Positions 27,872 to 36,654 of a stretch of 64,000 nucleotides of DNA are shown here, piece after piece. The DNA is taken from assembly GCF_017939705.1 (NCBI RefSeq), contig NZ_JAGKSQ010000004.1, positions 248,001 to 312,000 of the forward strand, in the 5' to 3' direction. Source of the stretch: Halalkalibacter suaedae. Its GTDB lineage: Bacteria > Bacillota > Bacilli > Bacillales > Bacillaceae_D. The notes beneath the pieces are model-generated. The model was not told the origin of the DNA. It made no database searches and saw only the letters and a list, made by a program, of their open reading frames with translations. The first letter of the stretch is position 1, and each line of letters opens with the position of its first letter. The position numbers were made by a program, and so were the translations under genes.

Positions 27872-27912
27872 TTAAAGTAACGGGTGCAGATGTTGAAGAA
27901 GGAAATTCCTAT
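27872..27912 (+). repeat. Array element, 5' part
   Basis: TTAAAGTAACGGGTGCAGAT then TTGAAGAAGGAAATTCC; T-run and 3' box missing before the next gene 30 bp on. Confidence 0.65.
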
Positions 27913-27941
27913 CTATGATTTTTGAAAGGGAGGAGGTCAAT

Positions 27942-28295
27942 ATGACACTAGAATCACTAGAGAAATCTGACCTTAGTTCAGTTGTCTTTATAAGAGACTA
28001 CATACAATTTGTCTTTGAAGGGGAAAAAGAGAACGTAATTTTGAGTGCATTTACACAGCCTTCAACAATAGTAAGTAATCAAATATATGAGTTCCAAAGT
28101 GCGGGTTGGAGAGATGCTCTATGTACTCTAATCAATAAGATAGTAAGAACAGCTATTGCAGAAGAAGGGATTGCTATTAAAATAACGTTTGAAGATGGGG
28201 ACGTTTTGGAGATTTCCCTTAGAAAAGAGGATTATGAAGGTCCCGAAGCTGCAATGCTCTGCATCAAAAATGGAGAGATAAGGTTTGGTAATTAG
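27942..28295 (+). CDS. Hypothetical soluble protein, 117 aa
   Basis: Starts MTLESLEKSDLSSVVFIRDYIQFVFEG; beta-rich, with a conserved-looking SAGWRDALCTLINKIV helix and IKITFEDGDVLEISL strand pair. Family unknown; architecture resembles small immunity-type proteins, which is only an impression. ATG 27942 follows GGGAGGAGG by six bases. Confidence 0.75.
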   Translation: MTLESLEKSDLSSVVFIRDYIQFVFEGEKENVILSAFTQPSTIVSNQIYEFQSAGWRDALCTLINKIVRTAIAEEGIAIKITFEDGDVLEISLRKEDYEGPEAAMLCIKNGEIRFGN

Positions 28296-28305
28296 ATATT
28301 TCTTA

Positions 28306-28377
28306 TTAAAGTAAAGGGAGCAATTCTTGAATAAAGAGGGATTGCTCTTTTGCTTATTGAAGTAAAGAGGCAGGATA
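28306..28377 (+). repeat. Array element copy (GGCAGGATA end)
   Basis: ATTAAAGTAAAGGGAGCAATT, hairpin GAGCAATTC/GGATTGCTC, TTTTGC, then TTATTGAAGTAAAGAGGCAGG. Confidence 0.85.
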
Positions 28378-28448
28378 ATGAAACAAGCAAATCGATTTTG
28401 CGATAGAATATGTTATAAGTAAATCTCAAGGAAGAGAGATGATGGAAC

Positions 28449-28682
28449 TTGAAAAGGAGGTCCTCAATAGAAAAAGCAGAGTGGTCAAATGAAAGAGAGA
28501 ATTTTTATAAACAGGACTGCTCGGATATTGTTTTTAGCTTTGGAGATGGGTTAAGGGTCGACAATGATACAGTGTATATAAATAAAAATGGAGTAGAGAT
28601 AAAGTTAGAGAAACCACTAAAATCAAAAACATTTTGGTATGAAACTTGGTTAAAATTAAAGTCTTTTTATAAATTAGACTAA
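28449..28682 (+). CDS. Hypothetical protein, 71-77 aa, unusual start
   Basis: The only standard start in frame is TTG 28449, but AAAGGAGG lies inside the gene (28453-28460) and points to an in-frame ATA at 28467. A short frame ATGATGGAACTTG from 28440 overlaps in another phase. Content (IVFSFGDGLRVDNDTVYINKNGVEIKLEKPL) is beta-rich; no family recognised. Possibly a gene with a damaged start. Confidence 0.5.
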   Translation: MKRRSSIEKAEWSNERENFYKQDCSDIVFSFGDGLRVDNDTVYINKNGVEIKLEKPLKSKTFWYETWLKLKSFYKLD

Positions 28683-28693
28683 ATTTTCAACTT

Positions 28694-28735
28694 TTGACTA
28701 ACTGAGAGCTTGAATTTAATAAGCAATTGTAATAT
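28694..28735 (+). repeat. Array element, 5' part
   Basis: TTTTGACTAACTGAGAGCTT followed by GAATTTAATAAG; degenerate, like 23698. Confidence 0.5.
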
Positions 28736-28764
28736 CAATAGAAATTTAAAGAGGATGAACCATT

Positions 28765-29178
28765 ATGGATAAGGACTTGTTTAAATTTTTTAATTGTAAC
28801 CCGCCTACAACTATAAATGTAATAAGAGAAGTAGAAAAACAATTAAACATAAAGTTTCCTGAGGACTATACTGACTTTATGTTGAATTCAAATGGCGGGG
28901 AAGGTCAGATTAATGAGAGATATTTAAGACTTTGGGAAATGGAAAGTATTGTTGATTCAAATGGGCCTGAGGGTTACTCAACTCTGGAATTTGCACCTGG
29001 TTTAATTGTTATAGGCTCTGATGGTGGTGGAACAGCAATTGGCTACGATTTTCGTAATAACACACCCCGGTTAATTGAAGTGGATTTTATAGGTTTAGAT
29101 ATAGATTCACCATTTTTTAGTACAGGTAATTTTATTGATTTTGTTCGATACTTATATAATCATCGTTATGAGGAGTAA
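28765..29178 (+). CDS. SMI1/KNR4 (SUKH) family protein
   Basis: 137 aa. INVIREVEKQLNIKFPEDYTDFMLNSNGGEGQI is the SUKH N-terminal signature, followed by LRLWEMESIVDSN, VIGSDGGGTAIGYDF and the C-terminal NFIDFVRYLYN. Members are often immunity proteins against contact-dependent or polymorphic toxins. No toxin gene is adjacent, so this is an orphan immunity-type gene. ATG with AAAGAGGATG upstream. Confidence 0.92.
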   Translation: MDKDLFKFFNCNPPTTINVIREVEKQLNIKFPEDYTDFMLNSNGGEGQINERYLRLWEMESIVDSNGPEGYSTLEFAPGLIVIGSDGGGTAIGYDFRNNTPRLIEVDFIGLDIDSPFFSTGNFIDFVRYLYNHRYEE

Positions 29179-29189
29179 GGAATCCTGTT

Positions 29190-29260
29190 GTGCTAACTGG
29201 GAGCAATCCTTCAAAAAGCAGGGAGTGCTCTTTTCTTTTTGAAGGATTTGGCAGGATTGT
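29190..29260 (+). repeat. Array element copy (GGCAGGATT end)
   Basis: TGCTAACTGGGAGCAATCCT, TCAAAAAGCAGG, GAGTGCTCTTTTC hairpin, then GAAGGATTTGGCAGG. Confidence 0.85.
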
Positions 29261-29314
29261 GTAACAAGGTATAAAAAGTTCTGTTGTAAAATAAATAGTG
29301 TGGGTGGTGTTAGG

Positions 29315-29632
29315 ATGAAATCCAAAGTTATCAAAATATTGCTTGGTCTAGTTCTATTCGCTATTATTTTGTATGTTTATCCAATTGGGAAATTAGCATT
29401 AACTGATACTCAAGTTACTAAATCCCTACTCGCAGACGAGTATTATGTGAAAATATCTTCTGATGATTATGACTTCGATGTTTTCCGAGATTATATGGAA
29501 AGTAGAGGTTGGAAAGAAAACGAAGATAAGCGTATGGGTGGTATGTATGCTTTTGAAAAGAACGGTGAAACAAAAGAAATAATAAACACACAAGTAAAGA
29601 CAATTTTTGTTGATGGCAAATTAAATTTTTAA
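29315..29632 (+). CDS. Small membrane-anchored protein
   Basis: 105 aa with one N-terminal membrane helix (about 6-22) and an outside domain with KISSDDYDFDVFRDYMESRGWKENEDKRMGGMYAFEKNGE. It recalls small Bacillus proteins of unknown function. ATG 29315 follows GTGTTAGG; upstream GTG 29300 also possible. Confidence 0.68.
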   Translation: MKSKVIKILLGLVLFAIILYVYPIGKLALTDTQVTKSLLADEYYVKISSDDYDFDVFRDYMESRGWKENEDKRMGGMYAFEKNGETKEIINTQVKTIFVDGKLNF

Positions 29633-29641
29633 TGTCTTGTT

Positions 29642-29700
29642 TCGCTAACTAGGAGCCATTCTTCAAGAAGGGGAATGGCTTTTGGTTGTGGAAATATAGA
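29642..29700 (+). repeat. Array element copy
   Basis: TCGCTAACTAGGAGCCATTC, TTCAAGAAG, GGAATGGCTTTTGG hairpin; end GTGGAAATATAG. Confidence 0.82.
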
Positions 29701-29723
29701 ATCACATCGTTAACGAGAGTGAA

Positions 29724-30718
29724 GTGATAACAGTGTACAGTGATGAAATTTTAATTGAAAAATATAATTCAGTTCAGAACGATTCTATAAATCAATTGCT
29801 TTCTATATGTTTTGGGGATGATGGCAATTCCAAGATGTACTTCGAACGAGGCTTGAAAAGTCCTAATATTCTTTGTACCTATGTTGCTTTACAAAAAAGT
29901 GAAGTTGTAGGTGGCATTACAACATGGAAAACAAATTTTCATCCAAATTGCACTTATATGGCTATTATTGTCCATCCTCTATTTAGGGATATTGGTATGG
30001 AGAATCAGTTATTAAAAATAGTAGAAAGCAATCAAAGTACCGATTCTCACTCCAAACTTCGATTTATGAAACTAATTATTTTACAAAAGAGTTTTATGAG
30101 AAAAGTGGTTTCAAAGAGATTAGGCGAACTTACTTGCCTATATTTAAAATGAATGAGATTGCAGAATTAGATGTGAAATTCATACAAAAGTATAGTAATA
30201 CTCAGACCTCTATTGAAACTTTAGATTGCATTAGAAAAGATGAACATTTAAAAAAGAAGTTAACCTCCCTCGTAAAAGAAACTTATGAAGCAACACATAG
30301 GGATAATCCACCAAGAAAAAATGATTTACATGCTTGGGAGAACTTAATATTCAGTAAGGATACTTTGGTGAATCATAGTTACATTGCTATATCTGAGAAT
30401 AAAGAAATTCTTGCATTTGCTCTATTACATGAAGGTGAAGAGGATAATACTTTGGAATTTGGGTGGAGAGGCACTAAGGGAGAAACGGATTTAAATTTAA
30501 TTATTTTATTAACTGCCATTCAAATAAGGTCTACCAAAATTGGGGGTTATAAATACATTGTGGGTGAGATTGATACGACTGACGTATACTCAAAAGAGAT
30601 GTTTAGAAAGTTCCCCTTTTCCCCATCACCTTCGTTAATTACTTATCAAAAAAGAATTGAAACTACAATTTCCAGTTCGTGGAAAAATGCACTTAAGCTA
30701 ACGGGGAGCTTATGTTGA
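29724..30718 (+). pseudogene. Tandem-GNAT acetyltransferase gene with frameshift
   Basis: The first frame (29724-30152) encodes an N-terminal GNAT half (YMAIIVHPLFRDIGMENQLLKIVESN) and then loses sense. In the -1/+2 frame the DNA from about 30055 reads TSIYETNYFTKEFYEKSGFKEI, the expected GNAT ending, and continues without stop through a second domain (to 30718). One base is probably missing between about 30040 and 30055. Intact length would be about 330 aa. The frame ends inside the 5' box of the next repeat. Confidence 0.85.
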
Positions 30719-30728
30719 AGAACGAATC
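30691..30728 (+). repeat. Array element, 5' part
   Basis: CACTTAAGCTAACGGGGAGC then TTATGTTGAAGAACG; the box overlaps the 3' end of the GNAT frame. Confidence 0.7.
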
Positions 30729-30892
30729 ACAGAAAATGATCAAACTTTTTCACGAAAATTGCGCATTGAGCCAAAAATGAGGAACCGGTTTTAATCAATC
30801 TTTTTTCAAAACGGGTTTGGGGGATGGTTTTGATCAAATTTTATTTTAAAGCTACATAAACGACATAAATAAATATATATGGAGGTATAGTT

Positions 30893-31177
30893 ATGTGGGT
30901 AATATTTGGGATTATTGCAATAGTAACAACTTTTATAAATCTTTATATGTATAGAGCGGGAAAGGATTATAAGCTCGCTATGGCGATGGCATTATCGTTT
31001 ACAGCATTAACAATTTGTGCAGATTACAGTTATCTAAATAGGTGGGTAAAAGCGGAAGATTGGGCGGCTTTATCAGATGTAATACCTGGTATGGCAAGGG
31101 CATTTTGGTTTTTGACAATTGTTTCAATCTTACTAAATATAGCACCTATATTTTTAGAACGAAAACGTAAGAAATAA
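30893..31177 (+). CDS. Small membrane protein, 94 aa
   Basis: Three hydrophobic segments (residues 2-18, 28-45, 68-87) with YRAGKDYKLAMAMALSFTALTICADYSY between the first two. Resembles a family of short Bacillus membrane proteins without known role. ATG with GGAGGTATAG upstream. Confidence 0.78.
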   Translation: MWVIFGIIAIVTTFINLYMYRAGKDYKLAMAMALSFTALTICADYSYLNRWVKAEDWAALSDVIPGMARAFWFLTIVSILLNIAPIFLERKRKK

Positions 31178-31202
31178 TGACTTATTGTTTAAGTCTTTAT
31201 GT

Positions 31203-31277
31203 ATAACTAACTGGGAGCAAGAGATGAAGATCAAGACGGATCAGCAGCTCTTTTTCTTTATTGAAGAAACGTGGCAA
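31203..31277 (+). repeat. Array element copy, intact twin of intron-interrupted copy
   Basis: ATAACTAACTGGGAGCAAGA, hairpin around GATCAAGACGGATCAGC, CTCTTTTTCTTTATTGAAG, GTGGCAA. Nearly identical to the sequence joined across the group II intron (32147-32162 plus 34807-34868). Confidence 0.9.
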
Positions 31278-31336
31278 TTTAGTGCAACAAGAACTATTGT
31301 ATTCTTAGCGTAAACTATAAATAAGGGGAGGTACTG

Positions 31337-31771
31337 ATGAAAAGAACTTTATTGTTTTTTATATTATTTATTCTTACTTTTACATCATCTGTTCAAGCAC
31401 TAAGTTGGGCTTATCCTTTTGTTGTTTGGAACGGGAACGTTTATGAAGTAAAAGAAGAGAAGGTATTAGCTAATCAAATTGGAGAGGAAATTGGAGAAGT
31501 AAAAACAAAGCCTAATGATATGACTGGAAATTTTTACGGAAATGCTTCAAATGCTTATCCTAAAGGTACAAAGTATTTTCATATAAATAATATATCATCT
31601 AAAAATGCAATTGCTGTTGAAGTAGGGGACAACGAGTGGCAAAAAGCCGTATATCTCTATAAGGCACCTTTTCATTGGATGGATATATTCACAAAAATCC
31701 TACCTATCCTTGTTTTAATAGCAATCATCATTATCGTTTTTATTCTCTTTAAAAAAAGAAAAAATAAGTAA
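31337..31771 (+). CDS. Exported protein with C-terminal membrane anchor
   Basis: 144 aa: signal peptide (residues 1-21, cleavage after VQA likely), extracytoplasmic domain with LSWAYPFVVWNGNVYEV, and a C-terminal membrane helix (about 117-137) ending in KKRKNK. Family not recognised. ATG with GGGGAGGTA upstream. Confidence 0.75.
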   Translation: MKRTLLFFILFILTFTSSVQALSWAYPFVVWNGNVYEVKEEKVLANQIGEEIGEVKTKPNDMTGNFYGNASNAYPKGTKYFHINNISSKNAIAVEVGDNEWQKAVYLYKAPFHWMDIFTKILPILVLIAIIIIVFILFKKRKNK

Positions 31772-31791
31772 ATATATAATTAGAGTTTTTT

Positions 31792-31897
31792 CATTCACGG
31801 GTAGCGATTGTTGAACAGCAGCTATCGCTTCTTTCGCTATAGAGGCAGGTTAATTGAGTATTTCTGAAAAATGATTATAAGGTTTACAGTGTTAAAA
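31792..31897 (+). repeat. Array element copy
   Basis: TCACGGGTAGCGATTGTTG, hairpin GCGATTG../CAGCTATCGC, CTTTCGCTATAGAGGCAGGTTA, and further on AGTGTTAAAATAAG (31888), the same GTTAAAATA that ends the other class. Confidence 0.82.
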
Positions 31898-31916
31898 TAA
31901 GAAGAGGTGAAAGTTT

Positions 31917-32138
31917 ATGTATAATTTACTGATAGTATTAGGAATTATCGTTTGTATATGGCAATTTTTCTTAGCGAAGAAAGGGCAAGTAAAAACATCT
32001 TTATTTATAGCGATTTTATATAGTGTCATTGTGGTTTTAATGATTTTAGGTGGGCTTGCTACTTTAAAATTCTTCGTTATTGTTGCTGCTATTATTTTAT
32101 GGGCTTTATCTATTTGGGCATTCACAACAAAGAAATAA
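31917..32138 (+). CDS. Small two-helix membrane protein, 73 aa
   Basis: Hydrophobic throughout (MYNLLIVLGIIVCIWQFFLA ... FFVIVAAIILWALSIWAF). ATG 31917 after AGAGGTGAAAG, 20 bp behind a GTTAAAATA box acting as probable -10. Unknown role. Confidence 0.72.
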   Translation: MYNLLIVLGIIVCIWQFFLAKKGQVKTSLFIAILYSVIVVLMILGGLATLKFFVIVAAIILWALSIWAFTTKK

Positions 32139-32146
32139 TAGAGTTA

Positions 32147-32162
32147 TTCAAGTAACGGGTAG
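32147..32162 (+). repeat. Array element interrupted by intron, left part
   Basis: TTCAAGTAACGGGTAG; continues at 34807 after the intron. Confidence 0.88.
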
Positions 32163-32833
32163 GTGTGACAAGTTCTGTAATAAGCGCTTCTAGCGTGAAA
32201 TACAGGGGATTCACTAGATGAATTCTAACTTTACAAGGGAGAATAGGAATGACGGAACCACGTTTCCAGAAACTATTCCATCAATACTCCTGCGTGCGTT
32301 ATAAATAACAGTTTATAGGGTTCGAAGCACAGGTAGATTCGGTTGAATGAAAGCTAAAGCCATCTTTATAGAGGGGTATGCTGACAGATAGACCGCATGG
32401 CTGAAAAACTAGATATGGTGAGAATAGTTCTAATCGAACAGAACTGACGAACTTCCGAAGGTACGGGTCTAAAGTTAGAACATAGAGGAAACCTATGACT
32501 CTTCTTACGAAGAGGTGAGTGATGTAGAGTAAAAATCTCCCCTATGAAATACATTATACCGAACAACGGCGGTATCGAGCTCACAGGCTCAGAGGAAGCA
32601 CCTACCTCTAGAATGGATAGCTACCTTGTAAGGTACTTGGGAAGCAAGAAACATCGCAAACATGGACTGCTTATCCTAGATGGCTGCTATAAGGCTAAGC
32701 CGAAATGCATTTATTCTTGTGAAGGTAGGGGCATGACTGAGGAAACTTCTGTAATGGAAGTGGAGGAACAGCCCCAAGTCTAGTAATATAGAATGATTAT
32801 TTTCCTAAAGTGAATTGCACCGGTCGGGTATGA

Positions 32834-34666
32834 ATGTGGGAACCTCATCTAAGAGAGGATGATGCCACAGTGCAAACGCTAAGATACTGGGATTACTACG
32901 ATATGACAGATACGTTTACCGAACTCTATGATAAATCGTCTAGAAAGGAGTCATTTTCTCGTTTATACGACATTATTACTTCTAGGAAAAACATTCTGCT
33001 TGCATATCGAACGATCAAGTCAAATAAAGGGTCAAGGACACCGGGAACAGACAATAAAACGATTAATGACTTAAAAAAGCTATCAGAAAATGAAGTCGTT
33101 AATGAAATTCAAAACAAGTTAAAGAATTATCGCCCTAAGAAAGTACGACGGAAATTGATTGAGAAAGAAAATGGTAAGTGGAGACCGTTAGGTATCCCCT
33201 GTATTATAGATAGGATTATTCAACAATGCTTTAGACAAGTACTTGAACCAATCATGGAAGCAAGGTTCTACAAACATAGTTATGGTTTTAGACCGTTAAG
33301 GTCTACACACCATGCTATGGCAAGAGTACAATTCCTTATTAATCAAGCTCAGCTCCATTATGTGGTGGACATTGATATTAAAGGATTTTTCGATAATATC
33401 AATCACAACCTACTAATGAAACAGCTTTGGAATCTAGGAATCAATGACCGACAGGTTTTAGCCTGTATTTCGAAAATGCTAAAAGCTGAAATTGATGGAG
33501 AAGGAGTCCCCACAAAAGGTGTACCTCAAGGTGGTTTGTTATCACCATTATTATCAAATGTAGTGCTCAACGATCTAGACCATTGGGTAGCTGAACAGTG
33601 GGAGTTCTTCCCTCTTCACAAAGAATATAAGTCCCGTGAAGGCGAGCTTTATGCTAAGAAGCGAACGACTTTAAAAGAAGGTTACCTCGTCCGCTATGCG
33701 GACGATTTTAAGGTCTTATGCCGTGATTGGAATACGGCACAGAAATGGTATCATGCCATAAAGTCATACTTGAAGCAGCGATTGAAACTAGATATATCGC
33801 CAGAAAAATCTCAAGTCATCAACCTAAGAAAAACAGAGTCTGAATTTCTTGGGTTTACTATCCGTGCAAATAAAAAAGGGAAAAAGAGAGTAGCACACAC
33901 AGGCTTAAAAGAAAATAAAAAGCGTAAAATCAAAGAAGCATTCAAAAAGTACGTTCGAAAATTAAAGGCCTCGCCTACTACTCAAAATGCATTATTGTTT
34001 AACAGTTTTGTCTTAGGCATTCACAATTATTTCAACCGTGCCACCCATGTCTACAACGAGTTCTCACGTCTTGCCTACGATGTGCGACCTTTTATATACA
34101 ACCGTCTAAAATCTGTGGGGAAATTTGCACATCCAACGAACGCTCCACCAACCTATGAGAAGTTTTATAGTTTAGGAGCCAAAACATTCAAAATAGCCAG
34201 TATCTATCTCTTCCCATTGGCTGATGTGAGAACGAAAAATGCTATGAATTTCAGTCAGAGCTTAACACCTTTTACATCAGAAGGAAGAGCGAGAATACAC
34301 AAGCAATTACGCTTAGATATTCAGCGAGAAATTGCATTATTGTTGGAGTCGAATATTCAAACACGAAGTGTTGAGTATATGGATAACCGTATTAGCCGAT
34401 ACAGTATGAAAATGGGAAGATGTGAAATTTCAGGCGTACTTCTACAAGCTCGTGACGTTCATTGCCACCATTACATCCCCATACATCTAGGTGGAGATGA
34501 CACGTTTAAAAACCTTAGAATTCTTCACAAAGACATACATACGGCAATACACCAAACAGATGAAATGGCAATACATTCACGCTTACAAGGCTTTAATATT
34601 GCAAAGCCAATGTTAAAGAAGTTGAACACATATCGTGAAAAGTGCGGTTTAAGGACAATCATGTGA
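32834..34666 (+). CDS. Group II intron reverse transcriptase/maturase with HNH domain
   Basis: About 610 aa (588 if ATG 32903 is used). RT blocks: GKWRPLGIPCIIDRIIQQ, SYGFRP, YVVDIDIKGFFDNI (block 3 Asp), GVPQGGLLSPLLSN (block 4), LVRYADDFKVLC (catalytic YADD), EFLGF. Maturase domain X follows, then a C-terminal HNH endonuclease motif HCHHYIPIHLGGDDTFKNLRILHKDIH. All parts needed for splicing and retrohoming appear intact. The HNH domain argues against class C, the class known for attC/terminator targets. Confidence 0.96.
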   Translation: MWEPHLREDDATVQTLRYWDYYDMTDTFTELYDKSSRKESFSRLYDIITSRKNILLAYRTIKSNKGSRTPGTDNKTINDLKKLSENEVVNEIQNKLKNYRPKKVRRKLIEKENGKWRPLGIPCIIDRIIQQCFRQVLEPIMEARFYKHSYGFRPLRSTHHAMARVQFLINQAQLHYVVDIDIKGFFDNINHNLLMKQLWNLGINDRQVLACISKMLKAEIDGEGVPTKGVPQGGLLSPLLSNVVLNDLDHWVAEQWEFFPLHKEYKSREGELYAKKRTTLKEGYLVRYADDFKVLCRDWNTAQKWYHAIKSYLKQRLKLDISPEKSQVINLRKTESEFLGFTIRANKKGKKRVAHTGLKENKKRKIKEAFKKYVRKLKASPTTQNALLFNSFVLGIHNYFNRATHVYNEFSRLAYDVRPFIYNRLKSVGKFAHPTNAPPTYEKFYSLGAKTFKIASIYLFPLADVRTKNAMNFSQSLTPFTSEGRARIHKQLRLDIQREIALLLESNIQTRSVEYMDNRISRYSMKMGRCEISGVLLQARDVHCHHYIPIHLGGDDTFKNLRILHKDIHTAIHQTDEMAIHSRLQGFNIAKPMLKKLNTYREKCGLRTIM

Positions 34667-34717
34667 TTTCAATTCTACTTAAGTAACAAGGAACTTATAA
34701 TCTAGTACATTTTATTA

Positions 34718-34765
34718 GATGGCACGCGGAATGATGGGAAACTATCACGTTCCGTGTTGGGCAGG
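34718..34765 (+). ncRNA. Group II intron domain V
   Basis: ACGCGGAA and TTCCGTGT form the lower stem, TGATGG and CTATCA the upper stem with a GAAA tetraloop, and a two-base CG bulge on the 3' side: the domain V catalytic hairpin. Confidence 0.88.
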
Positions 34766-34806
34766 GGAAAAGCTGTAGATAACTTCAAACGCTTACCTAT
34801 TGCTAC

Positions 34807-34868
34807 CAAGAGTTGAAGATCAAGACGGATCAGCAACTCTGTTTCTTTATTGAAGTAACTGGCAGTAG
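34807..34868 (+). repeat. Array element interrupted by intron, right part
   Basis: CAAGAGTTGAAGATCAAGAC, GGATCAGCAACTCT hairpin arm, TTTCTTTATTGAAGTAACTGG, GCAG end. Confidence 0.88.
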
Positions 34869-34941
34869 AGTTGAAGAAGAGGAATCTATAGGAAGATACC
34901 AAATATTTTGAAATTGGTTTATTTTTCAAGGGGGGAAAATA

Positions 34942-35504
34942 ATGATTTATAGTAATACAGAAAAAACAATAGATACGAATAGGTTGGTTCTACGTCTATT
35001 TAATAAATCTGACGCACAAGAGGTTACAAGGCTCTGTAATAATTACAACCTTATAAAAATACTCTCTATTTGCCGTTTCCGTATTCAATGGAGGATGCTT
35101 TATCGTGGATGAAAAACCATGTTGAAAATTTTAACGATAATAAATCTTATGAATTTGCTATTACAGATAAGATTTCGGGGAAGTTATACGGAGCAATAGC
35201 ATTAACTAACAATCAAAGATTTAATCATGGTGAAATTGCTTATTGGGTTGGAGAAGAATATTGGGGAAATGGCTATGCGACGGAAGCTGCTAAAGCAGTG
35301 CTTGAATTTGCTTTTATGGAAAAGCAATACAATAAAGTATTTGCTCGTTATTTTCATACTAATCCAGCTTCAGGTAAAGTGATAGAGAAAATAGGCATGA
35401 AAAAAGAAGGGATTTTAAGAAAACAAGTTATGAAAGATAACGAATATATAGACCTTGTTTATTATGGAATCCTAAAAAATGAAGCTAATATAAACAAACA
35501 ATAG
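34942..35504 (+). pseudogene. RimJ/RimL-type GNAT gene with one-base deletion
   Basis: ATG 34942 after GGGGGGAAA begins IDTNRLVLRLFNKSDAQEVTRLCNNYNL, then the frame breaks. Adding one T after AACCTT (about 35053) restores YKNTLYLPFPYSMEDALSW and a full C-terminal GNAT domain with GEEYWGNGYATEAAKAVLEFAF. Intact product would be about 187 aa, probably a protein or small-molecule acetyltransferase. As read, translation stops early. Confidence 0.88.
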
Positions 35505-35511
35505 GGTTCTT

Positions 35512-35577
35512 CCACTAAAGGAGTGCAATTCTTAAAGAAGCAGAGATTTTTTTATTGAAGTCAAGTTAACAGGATAG
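35512..35577 (+). repeat. Array element copy (AACAGGATA end)
   Basis: CCACTAAAGGAGTGCAATTC, TTAAAGAAGCAGAG, T7, TTATTGAAGTCAAG, then TTAACAGGATAG. Confidence 0.72.
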
Positions 35578-35611
35578 TGAAAGGGAAGATTATTGATTAG
35601 GAGTTCAAAAG

Positions 35612-36043
35612 ATGGAGATAAGAAAAGCAACAGTAAGTGATATTGGAGAATTAACTTTACTGATGGATCAACTAGGATATCCCACGACACCTGAAAAGAT
35701 GAAATTACGTTTTTGTAATATTGAAGCAAACTCTGATTACAACACTCTGGTAGCTTCCTACGATGGAAATGTTGTTGGGATGATTGGATTAGTTAAGGGG
35801 TATTATTATGAATTGGATGGGTCTTATGTAAGAATAGTTGCTCTGGTTGTAAACATTAATTATCGAAGTAAGGGCATAGGAAAAAAGTTAGTACAAGAAG
35901 CAGAGAATTGGTCACGAAAGATAGGGGCTTCTGGAATCGGACTTAATAGCGGTAATCGGACAGAAAGGATAAATGCTCATGAGTTTTATAAAAATATGGG
36001 CTTCATAGAAAAGAGTATCGGTTATGCTAAAAGCCTTATTTAA
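35612..36043 (+). CDS. GNAT N-acetyltransferase
   Basis: 143 aa. IRKATVSDIGELTLLMDQLGYP N-terminus, motif A VNINYRSKGIGKKLVQEAENWSRKIGASGIGLNSG, then AHEFYKNMGF. Acceptor unknown. The stop codon TAA is the first triplet of the following element (TTTAAGTGACGGG). Confidence 0.93.
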   Translation: MEIRKATVSDIGELTLLMDQLGYPTTPEKMKLRFCNIEANSDYNTLVASYDGNVVGMIGLVKGYYYELDGSYVRIVALVVNINYRSKGIGKKLVQEAENWSRKIGASGIGLNSGNRTERINAHEFYKNMGFIEKSIGYAKSLI

Positions 36044-36117
36044 GTGACGGGTGCACTCCTGCAATAAAACAGGAGTGCTTTTTGTATGCCAACGAAAAGG
36101 AAATTAATGTTAAACTA
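36040..36117 (+). repeat. Complete array element, best example
   Basis: TTTAAGTGACGGGT, perfect hairpin GCACTCCTG/CAGGAGTGC with an 8-base loop, TTTTTG, then AAAAGGAAATTAATGTTAAA and CTA. The 5' box contains the stop of the acetyltransferase gene. Confidence 0.93.
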
Positions 36118-36179
36118 TAAGAATGAAATTACAAAGGAATATAGAATTAAATGAAACAATTACTAAAGGGAGAAAGAAA

Positions 36180-36563
36180 ATGGATAATTTTTTATTAGAA
36201 TCACACTGTATATTTCCAACACAGAATATAAGAAGAACTGCTAATTTCTATGAACATAAAATGGGATTTAAGGCTGTTCATTATTTGGATGCGAATGAAC
36301 CCCATATTTGTTTGTATCGTGATAGAACGGAGATTATCTTAACCAAAACTAATGGACAAAAAGTAATTCCGAATAGAGAATTATATGGTTACGGATACGA
36401 TGCTTACTTTATTACAAAAAATCAAGAAGAATTTCAAGAAGAGTTGGTCAATTCAAATGTGAAAATAGTCCGTTTATTAGAAAATACCGATTACAATAAT
36501 AAAGAATTTGTAGTTGAAGATATAGATGGAAGGTGGATAGCCTTTGGGATTAAAGTAGGTTAA
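36180..36563 (+). CDS. VOC family protein
   Basis: About 127 aa with one glyoxalase/bleomycin-resistance-like domain: HCIFPTQNIRRTANFYEHKMGF start and YNNKEFVVEDIDGRWIAFG end; PHICLYRDRTEIILTK in between. Substrate unknown. ATG 36180 is preferred over 36123 since AAAGGGAG lies 10 bases upstream; 36123 is too close to the 3' box. Confidence 0.85.
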   Translation: MDNFLLESHCIFPTQNIRRTANFYEHKMGFKAVHYLDANEPHICLYRDRTEIILTKTNGQKVIPNRELYGYGYDAYFITKNQEEFQEELVNSNVKIVRLLENTDYNNKEFVVEDIDGRWIAFGIKVG

Positions 36564-36593
36564 AGGCAATATTAAACTTTGTGAAAAAATACA

Positions 36594-36632
36594 CTTAAAG
36601 TAACTGGGAGAATAAGATTTTTATATTCCCTT
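36594..36632 (+). repeat. Array element, 5' part
   Basis: ACTTAAAGTAACTGGGAGAA then TAAG and TTTTTATATTCCC; directly precedes the MFS ribosome binding site. Confidence 0.65.
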
Positions 36633-36654
36633 ATTAAAAAGGAGGATTCTGATA

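Larger units (their letters stand above)
32163..34806 (+). mobile_element. Group II intron, boundaries fixed by element comparison
   Basis: Starts GTGTGAC (GUGYG consensus) and ends CTAC (AY consensus). Joining 32162 to 34807 restores an array element matching the intact copy at 31203-31277, so both ends are supported by an internal empty-site twin. The 670 bases before the protein gene are ribozyme domains I-IV; domain V lies at 34718-34765 and domain VI follows. The intron lies in an intergenic hairpin element, where it would do little harm, and in the same orientation as the genes. Confidence 0.93.

Noticed and set aside
32544-32783. 79-residue reading frame upstream of the intron protein
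   Set aside because: It lies wholly in the structured ribozyme domains and has no ribosome binding site or protein-like composition.
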